Below the pieces are notes generated by a model that worked only from the letters and a program-made list of their open reading frames with translations, had not been told where the DNA came from and searched no databases. Shown one piece after another: positions 51,468 through 59,495 of a DNA stretch of 64,000 bases. Within the stretch, counting starts at the first letter, position 1. Each line of letters opens with the position of its first letter. A program made the position numbers and the translations under genes. Origin of the DNA: Pseudomonas sp. PD9R (GTDB lineage Bacteria > Pseudomonadota > Gammaproteobacteria > Pseudomonadales > Pseudomonadaceae); assembly GCF_019200975.1 (NCBI RefSeq), contig NZ_JAHTMR010000001.1, forward strand, positions 699,400 to 763,399, in the 5' to 3' direction.

Positions 51468-52091
51468 ATGCGCAAACTTATCGTTGCCGCGTTCATCAGT
51501 CTGGATGGCGTTATCCAGGCCCCTGGCGGGCCTGAAGAAGATACCAGCGGCGGTTTCCGCCATGGTGGCTGGATAGTGCCCTACGCCGACGAAGCTTCCG
51601 GTCAGGTCATACGGGAATTGTTCTCGCAGCCGTTCGAGCTGCTGCTGGGCCGTCGCACTTATGACATCTTCGCGGCGTATTGGCCGCGCATCCGGGCCGA
51701 TTCACACAACTTCATCGCTGACCTGTTCAACAGCGTGCCCAAGCACGTGGCCACTCATCACCGCGATACCCTTGATTGGCAGAACAGTCATGGGTTGCAA
51801 GGAGACTTCGTTGACGCCATACGCGCGCTCAAGCAGCAGGACGGCGCTCAGCTGTTGACTCAGGGCAGCGGCGACATGGTGCGCCAACTGCTTGCAGCGG
51901 GGTTGGTGGACGAGCTTCGGTTGATGATTTTTCCCGTCGTACTGGGGCACGGCAAGCGCTTGTTTGGAGACAACGCGCAAGCCAACGCCTTTACGTTGGC
52001 GACCTCGATCAGCACGCCTGGCGGTGTGCTGATCAGCCATTACGTGCGCAGCGGTGATGTGCGCACGGGAACGTTTGAAGACGTCGAGTAG
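51468..52091 (+). CDS. Dihydrofolate reductase (RibD C-terminal) family protein
   Basis: This 207-residue protein shows the RibD/DHFR-like pattern: MRKLIVAAFISLDGVIQAPG, LFSQPFELLLGRRTYDIFAA, LLTQGSGDMVRQLLAAGLVD and ELRLMIFPVVLGHGKRLFGD. Members are NADPH-dependent reductases of unknown substrate. It has AGGAG 6 bases before the ATG at 51468. The gene sits between a LysR gene and a PhnB-like gene on the same strand. The frame extends upstream into the LysR gene, which I reject. Confidence 0.88.
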   Translation: MRKLIVAAFISLDGVIQAPGGPEEDTSGGFRHGGWIVPYADEASGQVIRELFSQPFELLLGRRTYDIFAAYWPRIRADSHNFIADLFNSVPKHVATHHRDTLDWQNSHGLQGDFVDAIRALKQQDGAQLLTQGSGDMVRQLLAAGLVDELRLMIFPVVLGHGKRLFGDNAQANAFTLATSISTPGGVLISHYVRSGDVRTGTFEDVE

Positions 52092-52150
52092 GAAAAGCTG
52101 CCTGGCCGGGCAGCTGGAATTGGCGTGTCAGTCCCATTCTGGAGAATAAA

Positions 52151-52630
52151 ATGCTCAGCAAAAACACGATTTGCCTGTGGTATGACGGCGACGCTCTGGA
52201 CGCTGCGAGGTTCTATGCCGCGACGTTCCCGGACAGTGCGGTAGTGGCCGTTCATCACGCGCCTGGCGATTATCCGGCAGGCAAGCAGGGCGATGTCTTG
52301 ACGGTCGAGTTCACGGTAATGGGCATCCCTTGTCTCGGGCTGAACGCCGGGGCGGGGGTCAAACATAACGAGGCTTTCTCGTTCCAGGTCGCGACCGACG
52401 ATCAGGCCGAGACAGACCGTTTGTGGAACGCCATTGTCGGCAACGGTGGGGAGGCAAATGTCTGCGGCTGGTGCAGGGACAAGTGGGGAGTGTCGTGGCA
52501 AATCTCCCCCCGCGTTCTGACGGACGCGATTACCAACCTCGATCAAGCAGCGGCCAAGCGGGCATTCGACGCGATGATGACAATGGGGAAAATCGACATC
52601 GCGGCGATCGAAGCGGCGCTCAGGGGGTAG
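52151..52630 (+). CDS. VOC-family protein (PhnB/3-demethylubiquinone-methyltransferase-like)
   Basis: This 159-residue protein begins MLSKNTICLWYDGDALDAAR and shows FYAATFPDSAVVAVHHAPGD, TVEFTVMGIPCLGLNAG and the late motif CGWCRDKWGVSWQISPRVLT. This is the vicinal-oxygen-chelate fold of PhnB-like proteins. It lacks proof of enzymatic activity; relatives occur next to DHFR-like genes, perhaps as stress proteins. GGAGAA lies about 5 bases before the start. The following gene on the opposite strand is convergent. Confidence 0.87.
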   Translation: MLSKNTICLWYDGDALDAARFYAATFPDSAVVAVHHAPGDYPAGKQGDVLTVEFTVMGIPCLGLNAGAGVKHNEAFSFQVATDDQAETDRLWNAIVGNGGEANVCGWCRDKWGVSWQISPRVLTDAITNLDQAAAKRAFDAMMTMGKIDIAAIEAALRG

Positions 52631-52762
52631 CCGATGCTTGCAAGTTGTGTCGACTGCGTGCTGCTGGTGATCCGTCTCCGTGCCCGTTCGGCACGGCCGG
52701 AAGATGTTGAACTGTTGGATACCGTGGAACCGCTGATCTGAGGCTGCTGTCTGTTTCAGGCC

Positions 52763-53530
52763 TCAGACATCCAGTTCAATCACGTACGCGCCATCAAAAT
52801 CGGAGTTTTCATTGATGCCGTCCTTTGCGTAGCCCCGGGCGTTGCAAAGGACGCGGGTGCTGCCAACCCGGTAGTCAAAACTCCCGTGGGTATGGCCGTG
52901 TAGCCAAAGCGCCGGTTGCCAGGCTTTGATCCGCTCTTCGAGGTCCGAGACAAAACTCGCGTTGATCGGCGAGCGCCGGAAAAGCGGGCCGATGCTCAAG
53001 CGCGTTGGCGCGAAATGGGAAATCACCACGGTAGGCGTGGTGCTGTCTTTGCTGAAACAGTCTTCGAGCCAGGCGACTGTCTGTAGAAAGATCATTTGCG
53101 ACACTGCCGGACTGAACAGGTCATCAAAATCGGGCGAGATTTTAATGCGGGAGAAATCACGAATGAGCTGGGTGGCCAGATCAATCCCTTGTTCCCGAGC
53201 TTGCGCAGAATCAAAAAGACGATAGTCGGACCACAGGGTGCAACCCAGAAAACGCACGCCATTGTGCAGATACTCCGAGCGTTCCAGAACATGGATCTGC
53301 GTGCCTTCCGACAACCTGTTCAACTGCTCGTAAGTGGAGATCAAGTCGCTGCCATAAAACTCGTGATTGCCTGCCACGTACACGATCGGAGCAGGGCAGG
53401 ATTTGGCCCACTCGATGGCGGCAGCCGGGCGAGAGATGTCGCCAGCGAGGACCACGACATCGGCCTCCACGTCGGGGAATGGTAACGCGTTGACGGATAG
53501 GTGGATGTCGGACAGCAAGGCGATACGCAT
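52763..53530 (-). CDS. Metallophosphoesterase
   Basis: This 255-residue calcineurin-like enzyme has all five metal motifs: SDIHLSV, VLAGDISRPA, YVAGNHEFYGS, ISHFAPTRLS and LHGHTHGSFDYR. These bind two metal ions and hydrolyse phosphodiesters or phosphomonoesters, but the substrate is unknown. The start at 53530 (MRIALLSDIHLSVNALPF) is the usual one. It stands alone between convergent neighbours. No membrane segment is seen, so it is cytoplasmic. Confidence 0.9.
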   Translation of the reverse strand: MRIALLSDIHLSVNALPFPDVEADVVVLAGDISRPAAAIEWAKSCPAPIVYVAGNHEFYGSDLISTYEQLNRLSEGTQIHVLERSEYLHNGVRFLGCTLWSDYRLFDSAQAREQGIDLATQLIRDFSRIKISPDFDDLFSPAVSQMIFLQTVAWLEDCFSKDSTTPTVVISHFAPTRLSIGPLFRRSPINASFVSDLEERIKAWQPALWLHGHTHGSFDYRVGSTRVLCNARGYAKDGINENSDFDGAYVIELDV

Positions 53531-53657
53531 CGGTCAACTCCTGTTTTTTGAATGGCAGCCCATTCAACTTACGCGTTGGTAACCCTCAGTCACAAGCCTC
53601 CTGACGCCCTCTCGACGTTTGCATGAAGCCGCTTGAATCGGCCATTGGTTAAAGGAC

Positions 53658-53692
53658 ATCCGTCGCGGTACTCCTTGAACACGGCGACGGAT
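53658..53692 (-). terminator. Hairpin after the aminoaldehyde dehydrogenase gene
   Basis: ATCCGTCGC (53658-53666) and GCGACGGAT (53684-53692) are perfect reverse complements around 17 bases, 11 bases past the stop at 53703. Only CCTTTAACC follows on the minus strand, so the T run is weak. Confidence 0.5.
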
Positions 53693-53702
53693 ACTCGGCC
53701 AC

Positions 53703-55175
53703 TTATTTCAAATACCAACCCCACGGCTGGTCACTCACGTACTCGGTCACTTGCTTGACCTCCAGATAATTGTGCAACCCCCATTGCCCCAGTTCGCGGC
53801 CAATCCCGCTGTGTTTCATGCCGCCCCACGGCGCTTCGACGAAGGTCGGTTGTGAGCAATTGACCCAGACAATCCCGGCGCGCAACTGGTTGGCAACGCG
53901 GGTGGTACGGTGCAAGTCAGCGCTCATCACCGCAGCGGCGAGGCCGAAGCGGCTGGCGTTGGCCATTTGCACCGCTTGCTCTTCAGTCTTGAAACGCTTG
54001 ATGCACAGCACCGGGCCGAACACTTCTTCGCGCCAGAGAATGCTGCTGTGTCCCGGCTCGTCGAAGATCGCAGGTTCTATGAAGTAACCCTCTTGCAGAT
54101 GCGTCGGTCGCCGGCCTCCGGTGAGCAAGCGGGCACCGCTGGCGAGGCCTTGGTCGATGAAACCGAGCACCTTGTCGTACTGGCTTTGGCTGACCAACGG
54201 CCCGAGCAGAACACCGGGCTCCATGCCGGGGCCGATGATGATTTTGCGGGTTTCCTCGACCAGGCGTTCGATCAGTCGCGGGGCGATGCTTTCCTGCACC
54301 AGCAAGCGTGAGGTGGCGCTGCACACCTGGCCCTGATTCCAGAAAATCCCGAACAGAATCCACTCCACGGCGGCTTCGACATCGGCGTCGTCGAATACGA
54401 TGAACGCGGATTTTCCGCCCAGTTCAAGGCTGATGTTCTTGATGTCGCGGGCCGCCGCCGACATGATTTTCGCCCCGGTCGGTACGCTGCCGGTGAAGGC
54501 GAGTTTATCCACGCCGGGGTGCTCGGTCAGTGGACTGCCAGCGTCGGCACCCAGCCCGGTGATCACATTCAACACACCGGCGGGCAGGCCGATGCGGTCG
54601 GCAGCGGCGGCCAGTTCCAGCGCGGTCAACGGTGTCAGTTCCGACGGTTTCAACACCATCGTGGCCCCGGCAGCCAGGGCCGGCGCGACTTTCCAGGCCG
54701 CCATCAGCAGCGGGTAGTTCCACGGGATGATTTGCCCGGCGACGCCAATCGGTTCATGGCGAATGCGGCAACGAAAACGCTCGTCCGGCAATGCCAGTGG
54801 CTGGTCCTGTTGCTGATCGAGTTCTCGGGCCAGCCCGGCGTAATAGCGAAAACAGCCAATCGCATCGCCGATGTCCCACTGCGCTTCGGGCAACGGTTTG
54901 CCGTTGTCGCGCACTTCCAGTTCCGCCAGCGCTTGTTGGCCACTTTCCAGTTCATCGGCCAGTGCCTCCAGCCATTGCGCGCGCTCGGCGCCGCTGGTTT
55001 GGCCCCAGCCATTGTCAAAGGCGCGCCGGGCCGCGCGCACAGCATGATCGACGTCTTCTTCAGTGCCCGCCGCCACCCGCTGGAAAGCCTGCTCGGTAGC
55101 CGGGTCAATGACTTCCAGATAACCGCCCAGATCCGGGCTGACCCACTCGCCGTTGATGTATAGCTGATCATGCAT
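53703..55175 (-). CDS. Aminoaldehyde/betaine-aldehyde-type dehydrogenase
   Basis: This 490-residue NAD-dependent enzyme has Glu in NISLELGGKSAFI, Cys in NQGQVCSATSRL, GSVPTGAKIM for NAD, and a C-terminus QPWGWYLK. It is a close paralogue of the enzyme at 39074-40555. Its gene overlaps the end of a polyamine-type permease gene by 8 bases, so it probably oxidises an aldehyde made from an imported amine, such as 4-aminobutyraldehyde. KauB/PuuC-type function is plausible; the substrate is not proven. Confidence 0.88.
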   Translation of the reverse strand: MHDQLYINGEWVSPDLGGYLEVIDPATEQAFQRVAAGTEEDVDHAVRAARRAFDNGWGQTSGAERAQWLEALADELESGQQALAELEVRDNGKPLPEAQWDIGDAIGCFRYYAGLARELDQQQDQPLALPDERFRCRIRHEPIGVAGQIIPWNYPLLMAAWKVAPALAAGATMVLKPSELTPLTALELAAAADRIGLPAGVLNVITGLGADAGSPLTEHPGVDKLAFTGSVPTGAKIMSAAARDIKNISLELGGKSAFIVFDDADVEAAVEWILFGIFWNQGQVCSATSRLLVQESIAPRLIERLVEETRKIIIGPGMEPGVLLGPLVSQSQYDKVLGFIDQGLASGARLLTGGRRPTHLQEGYFIEPAIFDEPGHSSILWREEVFGPVLCIKRFKTEEQAVQMANASRFGLAAAVMSADLHRTTRVANQLRAGIVWVNCSQPTFVEAPWGGMKHSGIGRELGQWGLHNYLEVKQVTEYVSDQPWGWYLK

Positions 55176-55995
55176 GGTGCGACTCCTGGACGCCGGTATG
55201 GCGGTTTTGCAGAGAGCGGGAAGTGAACAGCAGTGCCAGTGACACGCAGATAATCACGGTCGAGATCGCGTTGATCTCCGGTGTCACACCACGGCGGATG
55301 GACGAAAAAATGTAGATCGGTAGCGTCGTCTCCGAACCGGCGACGAAGAAGGCGATGATGAAGTCGTCGAAGCTGAAGGTGAACGCCAGTAGGAACCCGG
55401 CCATGATCGCGGGGCTGATCTGCGGCAGGGTAACCCGCCAGAACGTCTGCATCGGCGGCGCGTAGAGATCGGCGGAAGCCTCGAGCAAGGCCTTGTCCAG
55501 CGAGTCGACGCGGCTGCGCACGATCACCATAACCAGCGCCATGGTAAACAGCGAGTGCGCGGCGATCACGGTAAAGAACCCCATATTCAAGCGTGGAACG
55601 CTCGGCAACCAGCTCGCCAGTAGCGGGTTGATCAAGTCGAACAGGCTGATGAATGCGATCAGCGTCGAGATGCCGATGACAATCCCTGGCACGATGATCG
55701 CGCAGTAGGTCAGGGCATCGAACAGCAGACGCACCTTGCGTCCGGCGCGTTGCAGACCGAACACAGCGAGGGTGCCGAACAACGTGGCGAGCACCGCCGA
55801 GCAGAAGGCAATAAAGGCGCTATGCCCCAGCGCTTCCATGATGAACGGGTTGCCAAAGGCGCGGCCAAACCATTGCACCGAACAACATTCGAACGCCAGG
55901 CCACTGCGCCCGGCGTTGAAGCTGAACAGCACGATCAGGGCAATCGGCGCGTAGAGAAACAGGTACAGCGAGGTTGAATAGCTGCGCAGCCACAT
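55168..55995 (-). CDS. Polyamine-type ABC transporter permease (PotI/PotC-like)
   Basis: This 275-residue membrane protein begins MWLRSYSTSLYLFLYAPIAL and has six likely helices, with the loop ALLEASADLYAPPMQTFWRV, TLPQISPAIMAGFLLAF that contacts the ATPase, and SFDDFIIAFFVAGSETTLPI. The ATG at 55995 follows the previous gene by one base. An upstream frame to 56040 lies in the neighbour. It partners the permease at 55997-56914. Both belong to the spermidine/putrescine family. Confidence 0.9.
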   Translation of the reverse strand: MWLRSYSTSLYLFLYAPIALIVLFSFNAGRSGLAFECCSVQWFGRAFGNPFIMEALGHSAFIAFCSAVLATLFGTLAVFGLQRAGRKVRLLFDALTYCAIIVPGIVIGISTLIAFISLFDLINPLLASWLPSVPRLNMGFFTVIAAHSLFTMALVMVIVRSRVDSLDKALLEASADLYAPPMQTFWRVTLPQISPAIMAGFLLAFTFSFDDFIIAFFVAGSETTLPIYIFSSIRRGVTPEINAISTVIICVSLALLFTSRSLQNRHTGVQESHHA

Positions 55996-55996
55996 G

Positions 55997-56914
55997 TCAC
56001 AGGCCTCCGTCGGCAGGGCGGCCGCCGTAGCGCGCCACAAGCTTCAAATACAGGCCGATGATCAGCAGCATCATGGCTACGAGGGTCATTGCCAGCGCAC
56101 TGCCGAACGGCCAGTTGCGCGATTGCAGGAACAGGTCGACCAGCGCGTTGCCGACAAAGAACACCTTGCCGCCACCGAGAATGGCCGGGATCAGGAACTC
56201 GCCCATCAGCAGGATAAACACCAGCATCACCCCGGTGATGATCCCCGGTGCGGACAGCGGCAGGGTGATCCGCCGGAAACTTTCGAAGGCGCTGGCGCCG
56301 AGATCGGCCGAGGCTTCGAGCAGGCGCTTGTCGAGTTTTTCCAGGCTGACGTAAATCGGGAACACCATCAGCGGCAGGTAGCCGTAGACGATGCCGATCA
56401 GCACCGCCCACGGCGTGTTGATCAGCCGCACATCCTCAAGGCCCAGGCTGGCTAACAACGCCGGGATGCCCTTGCCGCTGAGGATGAAAATCCACGCATA
56501 GGTGCGGATCAGGAAACTGGTCCAGAACGGCACAATCACCAGCGTCAGCAACAACGAGCGGTTCTTGCTGACCTTGACCGCGAGGAAGTACGCCAGCGGG
56601 TAGGCCGCCACCAGGCACACCAAGGTGCCCAATGGTGCCAACACCAGCGTGTTGCCGAACGCCGCCGCCCGCGAACCGAGGTTCAGGTAATTGGCCAGCG
56701 TGAAGCCTCCGGCGTAACCGCCCACGGCGCTGCGCTCGCCAAAACTGAAGACCAGGATGATCACCAGCGGCATCAATAACAGCAGCAGGAACCACAGGGT
56801 CGAAGGCAAGAGCATCAGCAGGGTGATCCGTCGGCCGAGGCTGCGCCGTTGGCGAACCTCGGCGGACAGGGCACTGCCCGGCTGCACCATTTGCGGGTGG
56901 GCGGCGGCATTCAT
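55997..56914 (-). CDS. Polyamine-type ABC transporter permease (PotH/PotB-like)
   Basis: This 305-residue membrane protein has a cytoplasmic N-terminus of about 30 residues, then LMLLPSTLWFLLLLLMPLVI and five more helices, with the loop LLEASADLGASAFESFRRIT facing the ATPase. I chose the ATG at 56914 (MNAAAHPQMVQPG) because GAGGAG lies about 6 bases before; MANEESP at 56935 is an alternative without a clear site. It is 31 bases after the binding-protein gene. Confidence 0.88.
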   Translation of the reverse strand: MNAAAHPQMVQPGSALSAEVRQRRSLGRRITLLMLLPSTLWFLLLLLMPLVIILVFSFGERSAVGGYAGGFTLANYLNLGSRAAAFGNTLVLAPLGTLVCLVAAYPLAYFLAVKVSKNRSLLLTLVIVPFWTSFLIRTYAWIFILSGKGIPALLASLGLEDVRLINTPWAVLIGIVYGYLPLMVFPIYVSLEKLDKRLLEASADLGASAFESFRRITLPLSAPGIITGVMLVFILLMGEFLIPAILGGGKVFFVGNALVDLFLQSRNWPFGSALAMTLVAMMLLIIGLYLKLVARYGGRPADGGL

Positions 56915-56945
56915 GGGGGACTCCTCGTTAGCCATGGTCAGGCGG

Positions 56946-58088
56946 TCAGGCGGATTTGAAGCGGGCCATCAGTTCGGCGCGTGCCGGGCTGGTGAGCGTC
57001 GCTGCCGCACCGAACTCCAGTGGGCTGAGGGCTTCGGCGGCCGGGTACATGATCGGATCGTCGAGCATTGCTACCGGCAGCAGGGCGTCGACGCGTTTGT
57101 CACCGCTCGGGTAGCCGTGGCTCAGCACTTCAAGCTTGTTGTGCTGGGGGTCGAGCAGGTAGTTGATGAAGGCGTAGGCCGCGTCCTTGTGCTCGGAGTT
57201 TTTCGGGATGGCGAAGAAGTCGCTCCACAGTTCTCCACCTTCCTTGCCCAGTTCGAACTGCATCTGCGCGTTATCGCGGTGCAACTGCGAGGCGTCGCCG
57301 GTCCAGGACATCGCCAGCCAGGCATCGCCGCTGCGCATCGACGGCTGGATATCCGAGTTGATGGCGAAAAGGTGCGGCTTGACCTCGATCAGCAGTTTTT
57401 CAGCATCGGCCAGCTCTTTCGGGTCGAGGGAGTTGAAGCTGTAGCCGAAGCTTTTCAGGGCATTGCCGATGGCGGTCAACTGATAGTCATGGACCATCGT
57501 CCGGCCGCTGGCCGGGCCTTGAGCGGCGGCCCAGAACTCTTTCCAGCTGGTGGGACCGTTCTTCAGTTTGCCGGTGTCGTAGAGCATGCCGGTGGTGCCC
57601 CAGTTTTTCGGCACCGCGTAAACCTTGCCGTCGACCGTGCCCTGGGCCATGAATTTCTGCTGGAACGCCGATGGATCAAAATTGGGAATGCGCGACAGGT
57701 CCAGCGGTTCGATCAGGCCCAGGCCGACGTAGGTGCTGATGGTGTAGTTCGTCGGCACCAGCACATCCCAGCCACTGCCGCCGGCCTGCAACTTGGCGAG
57801 CATTTCTTCGTTGGAACCGAACACACTCATGGAGACGCGGGCACCAGTGGTCTTGGCAAATGCGTCGAGATTTTCCTGGCTGTGGTAATTCGGCCAGGTC
57901 GCCAGGGACAGGCGATCGCCCAGCTTGGTCTGCTCGGCAGCTTCAGCCGTTGATGTCAGCAGGCCGGGCATATTGGTGGCGACCACTGCGGCGGCGAGCC
58001 CAAGGCCAGTGCGGCCAAGGAATTCGCGGCGACTGATCGAGCCGTTCTGCCAGCTGCGCAGGGTTTTTATAAAAGTCTTCTGGTCCAT
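56946..58088 (-). CDS. Polyamine-type ABC transporter substrate-binding protein (PotD/PotF-like), Tat signal
   Basis: This 380-residue protein has an N-terminal twin-arginine signal (ISRREFLGRTGLGLAAAVVA), an unusual route for a polyamine-binding protein. The mature part starts RLSLATWPNYHSQENLDAFA and has DVLVPTNYTISTYVGLGLIE, VPKNWGTTGMLY and LAMSWTGDASQLH. Tat export implies that it folds, perhaps with a cofactor, before leaving the cytoplasm. The gene lies between the permease and ATPase genes of one importer. Confidence 0.9.
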   Translation of the reverse strand: MDQKTFIKTLRSWQNGSISRREFLGRTGLGLAAAVVATNMPGLLTSTAEAAEQTKLGDRLSLATWPNYHSQENLDAFAKTTGARVSMSVFGSNEEMLAKLQAGGSGWDVLVPTNYTISTYVGLGLIEPLDLSRIPNFDPSAFQQKFMAQGTVDGKVYAVPKNWGTTGMLYDTGKLKNGPTSWKEFWAAAQGPASGRTMVHDYQLTAIGNALKSFGYSFNSLDPKELADAEKLLIEVKPHLFAINSDIQPSMRSGDAWLAMSWTGDASQLHRDNAQMQFELGKEGGELWSDFFAIPKNSEHKDAAYAFINYLLDPQHNKLEVLSHGYPSGDKRVDALLPVAMLDDPIMYPAAEALSPLEFGAAATLTSPARAELMARFKSA

Positions 58089-58127
58089 AGCACGCTCCCC
58101 ATCCGGTTGATGAAACGAATCGATGAC

Positions 58128-59243
58128 TTACAACGCCATGGCCAGGCCATTGGCGTGATCCCAGCCGACGCGCACTGCCGCGCCGTGTTCGAATGCATTG
58201 GCGCCGTGATCCTGCTGACGCGGCACGCGCACGCAGACCACGCCGAAGGCCTGGGTGCGCACGCGGTATTCGGTGGAATTACCCAGGTAAATGCGATCCT
58301 CGACGCAACCGGGAAGGGTCACTTCGCGGGCCATGTCGACGCTGGCGCCAGCGATGCTGATCAGCTCCGGGCGCACCGCGATGCAACCTTCGGCGTTGGC
58401 GCTCAGGGCTTTGCCGGTGGGCGTCAGCGGGCTGGTCAGTTCCAGTCCCTGTGCAGTGCGCAGCACTACCGAACGGCCATTCAGATGGCGCACGGTGCCG
58501 TTGAACAAGTTGGACTCGCCGATGAAATCAGCCACGTAACGGCTGGCCGGGGCTTCATAGAGTTGTTCCGGGGTGGCGGTCTGGATGATCGAACCGTTGT
58601 GCATCACGCTGATGCTGTCGCTCATCGACAGGGCTTCTTCCTGGTCGTGGGTAACCAACACGAAAGTGATGCCGACCTCCCGTTGCAGACGCAGCAACTC
58701 CGACTGCATCTCCTTGCGCAGCTTGCGGTCCAGCGCCGCCAGCGGCTCGTCGAGTAGCAGCACGGTCGGCTTGTTCACCAGCGCTCGGGCCAGGGCCACG
58801 CGTTGTTGTTGGCCACCCGAGAGTTCGCTCGGCTTGCGCTGACCGAAGCCGCTAAGACGCACCATTTCCAGGGCTTCATCGGCCATGCGCAGCTGCTGTT
58901 TTTTGTCCGGACGCGGAGTGCGATAGCGCAGGCCGTAGGCGATGTTCTGTGCCACGGTCAGGTGCGGGAACAGCGCGTAATGCTGGAACACCATGTTCAC
59001 CGGCCGCTCGAAGGCGGGCACCCCGGCCACGCTTTTGCCGGCCAGGCGCACTTCGCCGCTGGTGGGCTGTTCGAAGCCGGCGATCATGCGCAGGGTGGTG
59101 GTTTTACCGCAGCCCGAACCGCCGAGAAAGGAATGGAACGAGCCACGCCGCACGGTGAAATTCAGACCATTGACGGCCTGCACCTCGCCATAGCGTTTGA
59201 CCACATTGCAGAATTCGATATCGCTTGGCTGGTTGTCGTTCAC
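58128..59243 (-). CDS. Polyamine-type ABC transporter ATP-binding protein (PotG/PotA-like)
   Basis: This 371-residue ATPase has Walker A GGSGCGKTT, Q-loop VFQHYALFPHLTV, signature LSGGQQQRVALARALV, Walker B VLLLDEPLAALD and switch His in VTHDQEEALS. A C-terminal TOBE domain follows at about residue 260 on. I chose the GTG at 59243 (VNDNQPSDIEF), with GGGAG eight bases before. Longer frames upstream run into a REP. It heads the polyamine-type operon with the binding-protein gene 39 bases away. The LuxR gene upstream is on the same strand across a 39-bp inverted repeat. Confidence 0.88.
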   Translation of the reverse strand: MNDNQPSDIEFCNVVKRYGEVQAVNGLNFTVRRGSFHSFLGGSGCGKTTTLRMIAGFEQPTSGEVRLAGKSVAGVPAFERPVNMVFQHYALFPHLTVAQNIAYGLRYRTPRPDKKQQLRMADEALEMVRLSGFGQRKPSELSGGQQQRVALARALVNKPTVLLLDEPLAALDRKLRKEMQSELLRLQREVGITFVLVTHDQEEALSMSDSISVMHNGSIIQTATPEQLYEAPASRYVADFIGESNLFNGTVRHLNGRSVVLRTAQGLELTSPLTPTGKALSANAEGCIAVRPELISIAGASVDMAREVTLPGCVEDRIYLGNSTEYRVRTQAFGVVCVRVPRQQDHGANAFEHGAAVRVGWDHANGLAMAL

Positions 59244-59367
59244 GAGGCGGGCTCCCTTGCAGTGATGAATCAGTGCGTCGGGGCCCAAACTAGCAATGAG
59301 GGTTTTGCGGCGTATATATCCCTTGGGGGATAGGAGGGGCATATGCAGAAAAATCAAAAGCCAAAGC

Positions 59368-59482
59368 AAGATCAAAAGATCGCAGCCTGCGGCAGCTCCT
59401 ACATGGATCGCGTACGCCGCCAATATCGCGGTCTGACCAAATCCCATGTAGGAGCTGCCGCAGGCTGCGATCTTTTGATCTT
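59368..59482. repeat. Perfect 39-bp inverted REP pair
   Basis: Positions 59368-59406 and 59444-59482 are exact reverse complements over 39 bases, with a 37-base loop. The core is GATCGCAGCCTGCGGCAGCT. It lies between the LuxR gene and the ABC operon, and its stem would be very stable in RNA. It matches the family at 7838 and 47555. Confidence 0.9.
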
Positions 59483-59495
59483 TGACGTCACCCAG

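Noticed and set aside
52634..52741. A 35-codon plus-strand frame starting MLASCVDCVLLVIRLRARSA after the PhnB-like gene
   Set aside because: It has no clear ribosome site, no recognised family, and could be chance in a 130-base gap. It cannot be supported without conservation data.
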